From Roseiarcus sp035500275 (GTDB lineage: Bacteria; Pseudomonadota; Alphaproteobacteria; Rhizobiales; Beijerinckiaceae): a DNA stretch of 45,123 nt. Every line of letters begins with the position of its first letter. Within the stretch, counting starts at the first letter, position 1. The position numbers and the translations under genes are program-made. A model generated the notes under the pieces. The model saw only the letters and a list, made by a program, of their open reading frames with translations, was not told where the DNA came from and made no database searches. This document shows, piece after piece, positions 1 to 8,600 of the stretch. The DNA lies in NCBI GenBank assembly GCA_035500275.1, contig DATJXI010000110.1, positions 1 to 45,123 of the forward strand, read 5' to 3'.

Positions 1-137
1 ACGAGATGGCGGGCGAAGCAGGCGGCCTCAGCCTGGGCTCTCCAGACCGGGCGCTCGGGACGGCCGAAGAAGCCGCATCCGGCAATGGAGGATGCGGCCA
101 GGAACGCAACGACGACCGGCCCAACGCGACGCGCCAT
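1..137 (-). CDS. Extensin-like family lipoprotein, N-terminal part only
   Basis: The gene starts at ATG 137 and runs leftward off the window edge, so only about 45 residues are visible. They open with a classic lipoprotein signal: Arg residues, a hydrophobic run, then a lipobox ending IAGC, predicting export and lipidation. The mature part reads RPERPVWRAQAEAACFARHL. It resembles the start of the extensin-like C-terminal domain family of Hyphomicrobiales, where a W-R-x-x-A-E-x-x-C segment precedes a second conserved Cys. The family role is uncertain, with cell-wall binding suspected. The signal peptide is clear. The family call rests on a short stretch and is tentative. Confidence 0.55.
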   Translation of the reverse strand, partial: MARRVGPVVVAFLAASSIAGCGFFGRPERPVWRAQAEAACFARHL

Positions 138-283
138 TTCGTCACGCTTGCGCGCTTTCTCTTAAAGATTGCTTTAGAATCGCCGCGATTCGCCGCGAGG
201 GCGATTTCACGCCGCCACAGCGGCGCCGCACTTTGCCGGCATAGGCGCGACCGTACTTTCGCGCGGCGCGGGGAAAGCGGCCG

Positions 284-937
284 TTGGGATTGAAGCATGG
301 GGTCCTGGCGTTGGGGACGTTGAGCGCGGCGCTAACGTTTCAGCCGGCGCCGGGACATGCGCATCCGCACGTCTGGGTGACGGTGAAGAGCCAGCTCGAC
401 TTCACACCGGACGGGAAAGTCTCGGCGATCGTCCACGACTGGGTGTTCGACGAGATGTACTCGTCCTTCGCGACCCAGGGACTTGCGAAGCCAGGCGAAC
501 TCGTCACGCGGGCTGAGTTTGCTCCGCTCGCCAAGGAGAACGCGGGAAGCCTTGCGGAGATCGGCTATTTCACGACCTTCAAGAACGGCGGCAAGCCGGT
601 CGAGTTCGGCTCGGTGACGGACTACTGGATGCAGGAGCGGCCCGACCACCTGGTCGAGTTCCACGTCAAGCTGCCGCTCAAGACCCCGGCGCCGATCGCC
701 AAGTTCGGGACGCTGCGGGTGTCGGATCCCGAGTTCTTCATCGACTTCGAATTCGACGACGAGAACCCGGTCACGCTCGTCTCGGCCCCCTCCGGCTGCT
801 CGACCTCGGTGGCGAAGCCGAAGCCGCTCGACGGGGGCGACAAGAAGAAGCTGAGCGAATCCTTCTTCACCAACCTCGCGCCCGGGACCAATTTCGGCTT
901 CAAGATGGCGAGCAGCGCCATCATCGCTTGCCCATGA
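284..937 (+). CDS. DUF1007 family periplasmic protein
   Basis: This 217-residue exported protein has an N-terminal signal (residues 1-26, cleavage near HA-HPHVWV). The mature start HPHVWV is the hallmark of DUF1007, a periplasmic family commonly found next to NicO-type nickel/cobalt exporters or zinc ABC systems. The His-rich mature N-terminus suggests metal binding, but that is inferred. The start is TTG 284, with GGAAAG six bases upstream; TTG 290 gives an equally good signal peptide. Its TGA overlaps the ATG of the next gene (ATGA at 934-937), so the two are translationally coupled and probably act in the same metal-efflux process. Confidence 0.85.
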   Translation: MGLKHGVLALGTLSAALTFQPAPGHAHPHVWVTVKSQLDFTPDGKVSAIVHDWVFDEMYSSFATQGLAKPGELVTRAEFAPLAKENAGSLAEIGYFTTFKNGGKPVEFGSVTDYWMQERPDHLVEFHVKLPLKTPAPIAKFGTLRVSDPEFFIDFEFDDENPVTLVSAPSGCSTSVAKPKPLDGGDKKKLSESFFTNLAPGTNFGFKMASSAIIACP

Positions 938-1983
938 CGAAGCGCCTCGTTCGCGTCTCTTCCGCCTTCCTCACTCTTCTCGTGTCTGCGGCCGCCCAAG
1001 CCCAGATGAAGCCCCGCCCGTTCTCGGTCGGCGCCGGAGAGGGCGGAGGCGGCGGCGAGGGCGGCGTCACCGGATGGCTGATCGCCGAGCAGTCGCGGCT
1101 CACCCACCTCATGTCGGCCAAGGTCCATGCGCTGCACGGCAACCCGAGCGCGGTCTGGGGCCTTGTCGGCCTCGGCCTCGCCTACGGCGTTTTCCACGCC
1201 GCGGGCCCCGGGCACGGCAAGGCGCTCATCGCGTCCTACATGCTGGCGAACGACCGGTCGCTCAAACGAGGGGCGCTCATGGCGCTGCTCGCCGCGCTGC
1301 TGCAAGCCCTGGTCGCGGTCGCGCTGGTCGGCGCGGCCGGGCTCGTTCTCAACGCGACCGCCTCGCAGATGAACCGCGCCGCCAGCTGGCTCGAACTGAT
1401 GAGCTACGCCGGCATCGTCGTCATCGGGATGTGGCTCGTCGGGCGCAAGGGCGTCGCGCTGGTCGCCGCAATACGCGCGCATTTCGAGCGGCGCAAGGCG
1501 CTCTCGTGCGCGCCGGCCTATGCGGGCCTGAGGTGGAAGAGGCCCGCGCGGACCTTGTCGGCCGCGGCGTACCGGGCCGCCTCGCCCGACGGGGCCGTGC
1601 TGGTCGCAGGAGAGTGCGGACATGTCCACGCGCCCGACCCGCTTGCGCTTAACGGCCCGATTTCCTGGCGCAACGCCGCGGGGACCGTGATCGCCGCCGG
1701 CGCGCGCCCGTGCGCCGGAGCGATCCTCATCCTCGTCTTCGCCCTTTCACAAGGCCTGTTTGCGGCCGGGGTCGCGGCGACGTTCGCGATGGCGCTCGGC
1801 GTCGCCGTCACGACCGGCGCGCTGGCTTCGCTGGCGGTTTTCGCCAAGCAGATTGCGATGCGGTTCGCCGCGGGCGAGGATTCACGCGCCGTGCTCGTGG
1901 CGCGCGGATTTGAGTTCGCCGCCGCCCTCGGCGTGCTGGCCTTCGGCCTTGCGCTTATGTTCGGAGCGCGCGGGGCGGCATGA
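934..1983 (+). CDS. NicO-family nickel/cobalt transporter
   Basis: This 349-residue polytopic membrane protein belongs to the NicO/RcnA superfamily, which exports Ni2+ or Co2+ from the cytoplasm. Visible family motifs are HAAGPGHGKALIASYML (about residue 90), carrying the conserved His/Gly signature, and GARPCAGAILILVFALS (about residue 250), the second NicO signature with its Pro-Cys. A His-containing linker with GECGHVHAPD near residue 230 could bind metal. There is an N-terminal signal-like segment and a Gly-rich stretch at residues 30-45. The ATG at 934 overlaps the DUF1007 stop and is preferred over TTG 928. The substrate is inferred from the family only. Confidence 0.88.
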   Translation: MTKRLVRVSSAFLTLLVSAAAQAQMKPRPFSVGAGEGGGGGEGGVTGWLIAEQSRLTHLMSAKVHALHGNPSAVWGLVGLGLAYGVFHAAGPGHGKALIASYMLANDRSLKRGALMALLAALLQALVAVALVGAAGLVLNATASQMNRAASWLELMSYAGIVVIGMWLVGRKGVALVAAIRAHFERRKALSCAPAYAGLRWKRPARTLSAAAYRAASPDGAVLVAGECGHVHAPDPLALNGPISWRNAAGTVIAAGARPCAGAILILVFALSQGLFAAGVAATFAMALGVAVTTGALASLAVFAKQIAMRFAAGEDSRAVLVARGFEFAAALGVLAFGLALMFGARGAA

Positions 1984-2017
1984 GGCGGTAAAGCCCCGTG
2001 CGCGTTGGTTGGCCTTG

Positions 2018-3621
2018 TCAATGCGCGGCGGGCGCCGGTCCGCCAAGCTTGACCTTGCGCAAGGTCAGCGACAGAGGCACGGCCGCAAGCGAGATCAGCA
2101 TCAGGACCCAGAAGACGTCAATGTAGGCAAGGAACGCCGCTTGCGTCTGCACCTGCTGTCCGATCCATGCGAAGGCCTGGCTCTGCGCCTTGGCGAGCGA
2201 TGCGCCCTGGGCGAGGAAATAGTTCGTCGCCTTCTGCAGCGTATCGTGAAACGGGGCGCTCGAAGGGAGCACGTGTTCGACGAGGCGGCTCTGATGGAAC
2301 TGCTGCCGATGGGCGAGCACGTTGGAGGCGATTGACACGCCAATCGAGCCGCCGGTGTTGCGCGCCGCATTGATCAGAGCGGAGGCCATGTCCGTTTTGC
2401 CGGGCGGAATCCTGTCGTAGGAAGCCGTGGTGACGGGCAGGAAGATGAGCGGCAGTCCAACCCCAAGGAGCATACGCGAGCGGGCGAAGAACCAGAAGTC
2501 GAGATCGGCGTAGACGTTGGTGAGACCGTACATCGAGAGCGCGACGAGGATTGCGCCGGCGACGATGAGATATTTCGGCTGGATCCTGGTCGACAGAGCG
2601 CCGACGACGAACATCATAAGCATCGTGACGACCCCGCCTGGCGAGAGCACGAAGCCGGCCCAGGTGGCGGTGTAGCCGAATTGCTGCTGGACCAGGAGCG
2701 GAAGATACTGAGTGGTCGCATACAGAATCGCCCCGGTGGACAGCATCACCACGAACGCAGCCCCGAACTGGCGGGTCGCCACCATCCTGACGTCGATCAT
2801 CGGGTCGTTCCGACTCATCTCCCAAGGAATCATGAGCACGAAGGCGAGTACGCAGACGGTCACGGTCGCGACGATAAAGATCGACGCGAACCAGTCGTCC
2901 TCGAGCCCGCGGTCAAGCACGATCTCGAGCGCCCCGAGAGACGTCGCGACCAGCATGAAGCCGATGAAATCGAACTTGCGCCCTTCCTGTCGCGCCCGCA
3001 CGCGTTCCTCAATAGCCGCCTGGGGCTCGTGCAGGAGCAGCGCGATCAGCGAGATCGTCACGACGCCGACCGGACCGTTGATCATGAAGCACCAGCGCCA
3101 GGAGAAATTGTCGGCGAGCCAGCCGCCGAGCGTCGGCCCGACCACAGGCGCCACGACCACCGCGACGCCGAACAGCGCGAAGGCCTGTCCGCGCTTCTCC
3201 GGGGGAAAGGAATCCGCAAGGATCGACTGCGAGACCGGCACCATGCCGCCGCCCGCCAAGCCTTGCAGGATTCGGAACAACAATAGCGTCTGCAGATTCC
3301 AGGCCTCCGCACAGAGCATGGAGCTGATGGTGAAGAGGCCGAGGCAGACCAGGAAGAATGTCTTGCGGCCGAGCAGTCGGGCGAGGAAAGGACTCGCCGT
3401 CAGGCTGACTGCGTTGGCGACCAGATAGGTCGTCACCACCCAGGAGGCCTCGTCCAAGCTGACTCCCGTACTGCCAGCGATATACGGGAGCACCACATTG
3501 GCGATGGTGGTGTCGAGCACCTCCTGAAGACGGCGAGCGCGACCAGAACGGCGATCAGCCAGGGATTGGTCCCAGCGCCGCTCGCGGCGGCGGGCGCTCG
3601 CGCTACCACTACGGCGCTCAT
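2018..3621 (-). pseudogene. emrB: EmrB/QacA-type DHA2 MFS efflux pump, frameshifted near the N-terminus
   Basis: The product is a 14-TM drug:H+ antiporter of the major facilitator superfamily (DHA2), the inner-membrane partner of EmrA. Motif A-like LGRKTFFLVCLGLFTISS and motif C-like GVAVVVAPVVGPTLGGWL are intact. The natural start is ATG 3621, giving MSAVVVARAPAAASG...ALAVF, but the frame then breaks. The next expected residues, M/Q-E-V-L-D-T-T-I-A-N-V, continue in another frame from about 3524. One base is missing next to 3524/3525: either T (restoring ATG) or C (restoring CAG). A longer in-frame extension upstream to 3694 is a low-quality Arg-rich read-through and not the real N-terminus. 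It lies 73 bp downstream of emrA. It is either a dead gene or a sequencing error. Confidence 0.85.
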
Positions 3622-3694
3622 AACCGCGCTCCCGCGACGAGATTGAACAAGATGAATGAACCGTGTCGGATTGTCGAATAGTGAGCGGCCGCAC

Positions 3695-5044
3695 TCACTT
3701 CATGCTGACAAGGCGCTCATGGCCTTGGCCAGCAAACTCGGCGACCCGTTCTTTGAGGCGGTGGTAGAGGGACGGCTCAGGATCGATCCGAACGGTCGGC
3801 GCGACCGACATGCCCGGGCCGAGCGCCACGTCCGGAGACGGATTGTCCAGGGCGATCTTCACCGGCACGCGCTGGACGATCTTGACGTAGTTGCCCGTGG
3901 CGTTCTCCGGCGGCAGCAGCGAAAAGGCCGTGCCTGACCCCGGCTGGACACTGACCACGTGTCCACGGAAGTCGTGATCCGGAAAGGCGTCGACCCGGAT
4001 GGTCGCCGGCCGGCCGGGCAGCATGTGGTCGAGCTGCGTCTCCTTGAAGTTCGCCGTCACCCAGACCTGGCCGGGCACGAAGGTGGCGAGGGCGGCGCCC
4101 GGCGGCGCGAATGCGCCGACTCCGGCACTGAGGTTCACGACTCGGCCATCCTGGGCCGCGGTAACCGTCGTGTAAGAGAGATTGAGCTGGGCTTGGTCGC
4201 GCTGCGCCTCGGCCTGGGCGAGGTTCGCCGCCGCCGCGGCGCGCTGAGCCTTCAGCGTTTCGACCTGTCGCTCTGCCAGTTTCAGCGTCGCCTGCGCGCT
4301 TTCCACGGCTGCCTGCTGCTGATTAAGTTGCGAAGCGGACTGCTGGGCGTTCTGGACGGTGCCCGCGCCTTTCTTCACGAGCTCCTCAAAGCGGGCCGCC
4401 TGCTGCGCGAACGTAAGCGCCGCTTGCGCCTGGTCCACTTGCGCCTGGGCGGCGGCAATCTGCGCTTGCTGGACATCCATCTGCGCGTCGATATGTCCGA
4501 CGTTGGCGCGCGACGCGGCGACCTGAGCCTCAGCCTGCTCGAGCGCGACCCGGTAGTCGCGATCGTCAATGCGAGCAATCACATCCCCCGCCTTGACGTG
4601 CTGATTGTCTGTGACCGGAACAGCCACAATGTAGCCCGACACCCTGGGCGCGATTGGGAACTGCCGGGCGGCTATGAAGGCGTCGTCGGTCGATTCGAAA
4701 TGCGAGGAACAATCCCAGTAGAGGCCGCCCGCAGACCCTGCGGCAGCGACCGCGAGCACGCTGCCGGCCAACAAAGCCGTGCGCTTGGCGGAGCGGGTCT
4801 TTCCGGCTTTCGAGGGGAGGTGGGCCTCCTGCCCCTCCGCCCTTGATTCCGCATTGGATGGCGTTCCCGTCGGCTCGTTTGGCGAGGCCTCTTTACGCGG
4901 CGCCAGCAACAGAGCCGGCTCTTTTGCGGTGCCGCTGGACACCGTGGAAGAGCCGGTTCGGGGGCCGCCCGCCCCGTGGATTTCGGACCGCGACGCCTCC
5001 AGCAGAAGTTGCTTGCCTGCGCTGCGATCCTCACGCTTAGCCAT
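3695..5044 (-). CDS. emrA: EmrA/HlyD-type membrane fusion protein of an efflux pump
   Basis: This 449-residue periplasmic adaptor links an EmrB-type pump to an outer-membrane channel. An unusually long N-terminal cytoplasmic region of about 85 residues, rich in Ser, Pro, Glu and Ala, precedes a single TM segment (ALLAGSVLAVAAAGSAGGLY, about 90-109). The first lipoyl half-motif (RVSGYIVAVPVTDNQHVKAGD) follows, then a long Gln/Ala-rich coiled-coil hairpin (about 165-290), the second lipoyl half and a beta-barrel region. A family member would typically be 350-400 residues; the extra length is in the cytoplasmic tail. It is transcribed leftward into emrB. A perfect palindrome just upstream (5066-5084) probably controls the operon. 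Confidence 0.88.
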   Translation of the reverse strand: MAKREDRSAGKQLLLEASRSEIHGAGGPRTGSSTVSSGTAKEPALLLAPRKEASPNEPTGTPSNAESRAEGQEAHLPSKAGKTRSAKRTALLAGSVLAVAAAGSAGGLYWDCSSHFESTDDAFIAARQFPIAPRVSGYIVAVPVTDNQHVKAGDVIARIDDRDYRVALEQAEAQVAASRANVGHIDAQMDVQQAQIAAAQAQVDQAQAALTFAQQAARFEELVKKGAGTVQNAQQSASQLNQQQAAVESAQATLKLAERQVETLKAQRAAAAANLAQAEAQRDQAQLNLSYTTVTAAQDGRVVNLSAGVGAFAPPGAALATFVPGQVWVTANFKETQLDHMLPGRPATIRVDAFPDHDFRGHVVSVQPGSGTAFSLLPPENATGNYVKIVQRVPVKIALDNPSPDVALGPGMSVAPTVRIDPEPSLYHRLKERVAEFAGQGHERLVSMK

Positions 5045-5065
5045 CGCCGTCGCTCCATCAAAAAT

Positions 5066-5084
5066 AAACGATACTGTATCGTTT
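5066..5084 (-). promoter_or_regulatory. 19-bp perfect palindrome, probable TetR-type operator of emrAB
   Basis: AAACGATACTGTATCGTTT is a perfect inverted repeat with 9-bp arms around a central T. It lies 22 bp upstream of the emrA start codon, where a repressor would block the promoter or transcript start. Size, symmetry and the GATAC/GTATC core fit TetR/AcrR-family operators that control efflux pumps. No TetR gene lies next to it in the window, so the regulator must be elsewhere or lost. Confidence 0.65.
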
Positions 5085-5259
5085 CGTATAGTTGCGTTAT
5101 GTCCTTCCCTTTGTCAAGTCTTCTCGGAGACCGTTGGATCCACAATATGAAGAGGTGAGGAGCGAGCGATGGCGAGCAGGTGAGAGATCGCTTGGGAGTC
5201 GGGCGCCCCTCAGGAGCGGCAGCAGCGTGTGGGTCGCAGCTGTCCTCGGTGCGTGAGGC

Positions 5260-5811
5260 CTACCTCTTGTGAGTTCCCGTCAGCGTGGCTTTCGCCAGGG
5301 CGTGAGCGTTGGCGTTGAACCCGAAGACGGCAGGCGACTGGCTCGCGTCGGCCGGAAACTTGTCGATGTCGAGCGCATAGATGGTGAAAACGTAGTGATG
5401 CGGCTTGCCGGGCGGCGGGCAGGGACCGCCGTAGCTCGTCTCGCTGTAGTCGTTGCGGCCCTGGAGCGCGCCCTCAGGCAGCCCCTTGCCGCTGCCTGCG
5501 CCCTTTGGCAATCCCGTCGCGTCAGCGGGAATATTGACCATCCACCAGTGCCAGAAGCCGCTCCCGGTCGGAGCGTCGGGATCGTAGACGCTGAGGGCGA
5601 AGCTCTTCGTCCCCTTCGGCGCCCCGGACCAGTTGAGCGCCGGCGACACGTTGCCGCCCGAGCAGCCCCAGCCAGCGCCATTGTACTCCTGCTCGTCGGC
5701 AATCTTTCCGCCCGGCTTGATGTCGGGGCTCGTCAGGGTGAGCGCGCCAGCGGCATTCGCCCCGGCGAACGTCACAACGGCCAAAGCAGTTACAATCGCA
5801 ATTTTGCGCAT
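5260..5811 (-). CDS. YbhB/YbcL-type PEBP (Raf kinase inhibitor-like) periplasmic protein
   Basis: The start at ATG 5811 gives a 183-residue protein with a clear signal peptide (MRKIAIVTALAVVTFAGANAAGA). An upstream in-frame start at 5835 would put polar residues before it. The mature part carries the PEBP fold signatures: LTSPDIKPGGKI, the ligand-pocket segment SVYDPDAPTGSGFWHWWMVN, the loop SYGGPCPPPGKPHHYVFTIYALD and a C-terminal helix. Bacterial YbhB-like proteins bind small anionic or phospho ligands. Their cellular role is not settled, and some are induced in stress. The WGCSGGNVSP segment is the usual ion-pocket variant. It is monocistronic as far as can be seen. Confidence 0.9.
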   Translation of the reverse strand: MRKIAIVTALAVVTFAGANAAGALTLTSPDIKPGGKIADEQEYNGAGWGCSGGNVSPALNWSGAPKGTKSFALSVYDPDAPTGSGFWHWWMVNIPADATGLPKGAGSGKGLPEGALQGRNDYSETSYGGPCPPPGKPHHYVFTIYALDIDKFPADASQSPAVFGFNANAHALAKATLTGTHKR

Positions 5812-5908
5812 CGGCTGTCTCCTCGCCATATCCAAAGCGTCGTCGCCTTCACGGGCGTCCGCGGATATTCGGTGGCGAACGGCGCCGATGCAAGCCGCGG
5901 CCTAAAAC

Positions 5909-6130
5909 ATGACGCCCGACCGCCGCATGGCCGATAACATGCGCCGCGCCATCGAGACTGACGGCGACTGCATCTCCGACTTGCATCTCTGGCGGCTTGG
6001 GCCAGGGCGCCTCGGCGCGATCGTATCTGTCGTGACGCGCACCGGGCGCGGCGAAGCGGACTACCGCGAGAAGCTCAGGCGCTTCGCTTCGCTGTCCCAC
6101 CTCACGATCGAGGTGCGGCGGGTGACGTGA
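5909..6130 (+). pseudogene. 3' remnant of a DmeF-like cation diffusion facilitator
   Basis: The 73 codons from ATG 5909 match the C-terminal cytoplasmic domain of DmeF-type CDF exporters: MTPDRRM, then ETDGDCISDLHLWRLGPGRL, GAIVSVVT and a closing LSHLTIEV. A full transporter is about 300-330 residues with six TM helices. Here the whole membrane part is missing, and a stop codon (TAA 5903-5905) sits directly upstream in frame. The remnant lies in the gap between two leftward genes and overlaps the 3' end of the phosphoribosyltransferase gene by about 29 bases. It is a relic of a metal exporter, about 4 kb from the NicO exporter. Confidence 0.75.
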
Positions 6131-6815
6131 CCGAAGCGGTTGGTTCGCCGGACGCATTCTTGGCCGCGTGAAGCATACGCGCCTTTGCTAGGAGGTCGAT
6201 GACCTCCTCGTCGGTTGTCTGGGCGAAATCCGCGTAGTGGAGGCCGACCGCGTAGAATGGCTCCGGCGTCGCCAGCGTCACGACCTCGTCGCATTCGGCC
6301 GCGAGTTCGGCGATGCTGGAAGGCGGCGCGACGGGAGCGGCGAGCACGAGAAGGCTGGGCCCTTTTCTTTTTACGCCGCGCAACGCCGCCTTCATGGTCG
6401 CGCCCGTAGCGATCCCGTCGTCGACGACGATGACGACGCGTCCTTCGACCTCGATCGGCTCGGCCTCTCCCAGATAGAGACGCCGGCGGCGCTCGATCTC
6501 GGAGAGCGCGCGCGCCTGCGTCGCCTCGATATAGCCCAGCGGCGGGGCCGTCATCTCGACGACGTCGTCGTTGAGGACAAGCTGGGGATGAGCGCCGTTG
6601 ACGACGGCGCCGAGCGCAAGCTCCTCATGGCCGAGGACGCCGATCTTACGCACCAGCAGAAGATCGAGCGGCGCGTCCAAAGCCTTCGCGACCTCGAAGG
6701 CGACCGGGACGCCGCCGCGCGGAAGGGCGAGAACGACGGGCCGCGCCGCGCGCAAATGTTCGAGCGCCGCGGCAAGCCGCGCGCCTGCATCCCGCCTATC
6801 CCCGAATTGGAGCAT
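6102..6815 (-). CDS. Phosphoribosyltransferase-family protein
   Basis: The start at ATG 6815 gives 237 residues beginning MLQFGDRRDAGARLAAALEH, the usual opening of this family. Longer in-frame read-through to 6923 is the antisense-like tail of the neighbour. The PRPP-binding loop VVIVVDDGIATGATM (about residues 120-134) is the diagnostic type I PRTase motif with two acidic residues, and LPRGGVPVAFEVAKAL is the conserved N-terminal segment. Members of this group are often fused to, or followed by, dienelactone hydrolase-like domains. Here the hydrolase gene lies directly upstream and overlaps by 20 bp, so the pair is a split version of that fusion. The substrate is unknown. Confidence 0.9.
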   Translation of the reverse strand: MLQFGDRRDAGARLAAALEHLRAARPVVLALPRGGVPVAFEVAKALDAPLDLLLVRKIGVLGHEELALGAVVNGAHPQLVLNDDVVEMTAPPLGYIEATQARALSEIERRRRLYLGEAEPIEVEGRVVIVVDDGIATGATMKAALRGVKRKGPSLLVLAAPVAPPSSIAELAAECDEVVTLATPEPFYAVGLHYADFAQTTDEEVIDLLAKARMLHAAKNASGEPTASVTSPAAPRS

Positions 6816-7461
6816 CTTTTGTTTCCGGCCTAGGCAAATGGGCGAGGAACCAGCGTTTCGCGTGCTCGAGGACTTGATCGAGCGCGCCTGGCTCTTCGAA
6901 GAGGTGAGTCGCGCCGGGCACAATCACAATCTCGCTCTCGGCTCTCAATCTTGTTCGCGCCGTTCGGTTGAGCGCGACCACCGGCTCGTCGCGCCCGCCT
7001 ACAATGAGCAGCGTCGGCGCGAGCACTCTTCCCAGCGCATCGCCGGCGAGGTCAGATCGACCTCCGCGCGACACGACGGCCCTGACGCGGTCGTCGTCCG
7101 CGGCGGCGGCAAGAGCGACGCCGGCCCCGGTGCTCGCGCCGAAATATCCAATCGGCAGGCCCGCGACCTCTGGCTCATTCATAGCCCATTCTGTCGCCAG
7201 AAGCAGCCTTCCCGCTAGACGGGGGATGTCGAACACATTCGGGCGATGAAGCTCCTCCACCGGGGTCAGAAGATCGAGAAGCAACGTGGCCAAGCCCGCG
7301 TCGCGCAGCTTCTCCGCGACATAATTGTTGCGCGGACTCAGTCTGCCGCTGCCGCTGCCGTGAGCGAAGATGACGAGGCCCCTCGCCGCTCCCTTCGCCC
7401 GCCCCAGGAGGCCCTGAAGCTTGAGCGGCCCGATTTCAACCGATCGTTGTTCGGCTTTCAT
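6796..7461 (-). CDS. Dienelactone hydrolase-like alpha/beta hydrolase
   Basis: This cytoplasmic serine hydrolase is 221 residues from ATG 7461. The TTG at 7476 is an alternative in-frame start. It has an oxyanion region HGSGSGRLSPRN, the nucleophile elbow GYFGASTGAGVAL (Ser in G-A-S-T-G), the acid segment LLIVGGRDEPV and the catalytic His in GATHLFEEPGALDQV. This set is typical of the hydrolase paired with type I phosphoribosyltransferases, and the PRTase gene begins inside its 3' end. The two are co-transcribed and presumably work together, but no substrate is established for the pair. Confidence 0.88.
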   Translation of the reverse strand: MKAEQRSVEIGPLKLQGLLGRAKGAARGLVIFAHGSGSGRLSPRNNYVAEKLRDAGLATLLLDLLTPVEELHRPNVFDIPRLAGRLLLATEWAMNEPEVAGLPIGYFGASTGAGVALAAAADDDRVRAVVSRGGRSDLAGDALGRVLAPTLLIVGGRDEPVVALNRTARTRLRAESEIVIVPGATHLFEEPGALDQVLEHAKRWFLAHLPRPETKDAPIRG

Positions 7462-7587
7462 CCCTCTGGACTCCAAATGGAGGCGCGCTCCGGATTCTTC
7501 CCGGCCCCGATCAGGGTGAACGCGGCCCCTTCACCCTGCTGGATCTCGATCAGGACTCGCCGGGGCGCCTGTCCTTAAAGCGCCGCC

Positions 7588-8412
7588 CTATCCTTCAAAG
7601 AACGCGTTCATCTCCGACGCTGGCATCGACGTCTCGAGGTAGCCGAACGTTCCGCGGTCACAGACTTCCTTCGCCGCATTGAAGGCCGCGGTCATGGCCG
7701 CCCGATAGAGCGACGCGGCAAGGCTCACCCGCTTGACTCCCGCGGCGGCAAGCTCCGCGACTGTGAATGACTTGCCTTTGATCCCCACCATGAAGTTGAG
7801 CGGCCTTGCGATCGCCCCGCAGACGGAGCGCACCGCCTCCAGATCCGGCAGGCCCGGCGCCATCAGAACGTTCGCCCCGGCCGCCTCGTAGGCCTTCAGC
7901 CGCCGGATCGTGTCGTCGAGATCGAACCGTCCGCGAAGATAATTTTCGCACCGCCCCGTCAACATGAATGGAAACGGCAGCTTCCGCGCCGCCTCGGCCG
8001 CCGCCGTTATGCGCTCGACGGACAGGGTAAAATCAAAAACTGGCGCACCCGGATCGCCCGTCGCGTCCTCGATCGAGCCGCCGACCAGCCCCGCGTTGGC
8101 CGCGAGCGCGACAGTCTGCGCCGCCGCCTCCGGGGCGGCGCCAAAGCCGTTCTCGAGATCGGCGGAAACCGGAAGCGCGGCGGCTTCGCAAATCGCCTTC
8201 GCCTGCGCGAGCGCCTCGTCACGCGCGATTCTTCCGTCGCGGCGGCCGAGCACGCCTGCCGAGGCGGCGCTCGAGGTCGCGAGCGCCGGGAAGCCGAGCC
8301 CCGCCATCATCCGGGCGGAGCCGGGGTCCCAGACATTGGCGATGACGAAGATGTCCGGCCCCTCATGCAAGGCGTGAAACCGCTTCGCTTTGTCGGCCTG
8401 GGCGCTGGTCAT
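7588..8412 (-). CDS. Isocitrate lyase/PEP mutase-family enzyme
   Basis: This 274-residue TIM-barrel protein belongs to the PEP mutase/isocitrate lyase superfamily, whose members break or form C-C or P-C bonds next to a carboxylate. Visible signatures are NVWDPGSARMMAGLGFPA at the N-terminus, the metal-binding acidic segment PVSADLENGFG (about 80-90), GGSIEDATGD (about 112-121) and TGRCENYLRG (about 150-160). The canonical lyase KRCG loop is absent, so it belongs to the divergent subgroup often annotated as carboxyvinyl-carboxyphosphonate phosphorylmutase-like or oxaloacetate decarboxylase-like. The reaction cannot be assigned from sequence. It starts at ATG 8412 and is not obviously in an operon. 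Confidence 0.88.
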   Translation of the reverse strand: MTSAQADKAKRFHALHEGPDIFVIANVWDPGSARMMAGLGFPALATSSAASAGVLGRRDGRIARDEALAQAKAICEAAALPVSADLENGFGAAPEAAAQTVALAANAGLVGGSIEDATGDPGAPVFDFTLSVERITAAAEAARKLPFPFMLTGRCENYLRGRFDLDDTIRRLKAYEAAGANVLMAPGLPDLEAVRSVCGAIARPLNFMVGIKGKSFTVAELAAAGVKRVSLAASLYRAAMTAAFNAAKEVCDRGTFGYLETSMPASEMNAFFEG

Positions 8413-8600
8413 GGGAGCGTCTCTTGTTGCTGCTTAAATTGACTTCCGTATGAGGTCCGCAGTTAACAGGCGTAGTGCGTGATGGCATCGAATATCGATT
8501 GGCTGGACTCGCATTTTGCCGTTTCGTACGGGCCTGAAGGCGCCATACACTTGGTGCGTTTCAAGCGTCAGACCTTCAATCAGCCAAAGGATCGAAAAAC

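Noticed and set aside
622..1629. Long minus-strand frame opposite DUF1007 and the NicO gene
   Set aside because: It is an Arg/Gly-rich shadow of two well-supported genes, as is common in high-GC DNA.
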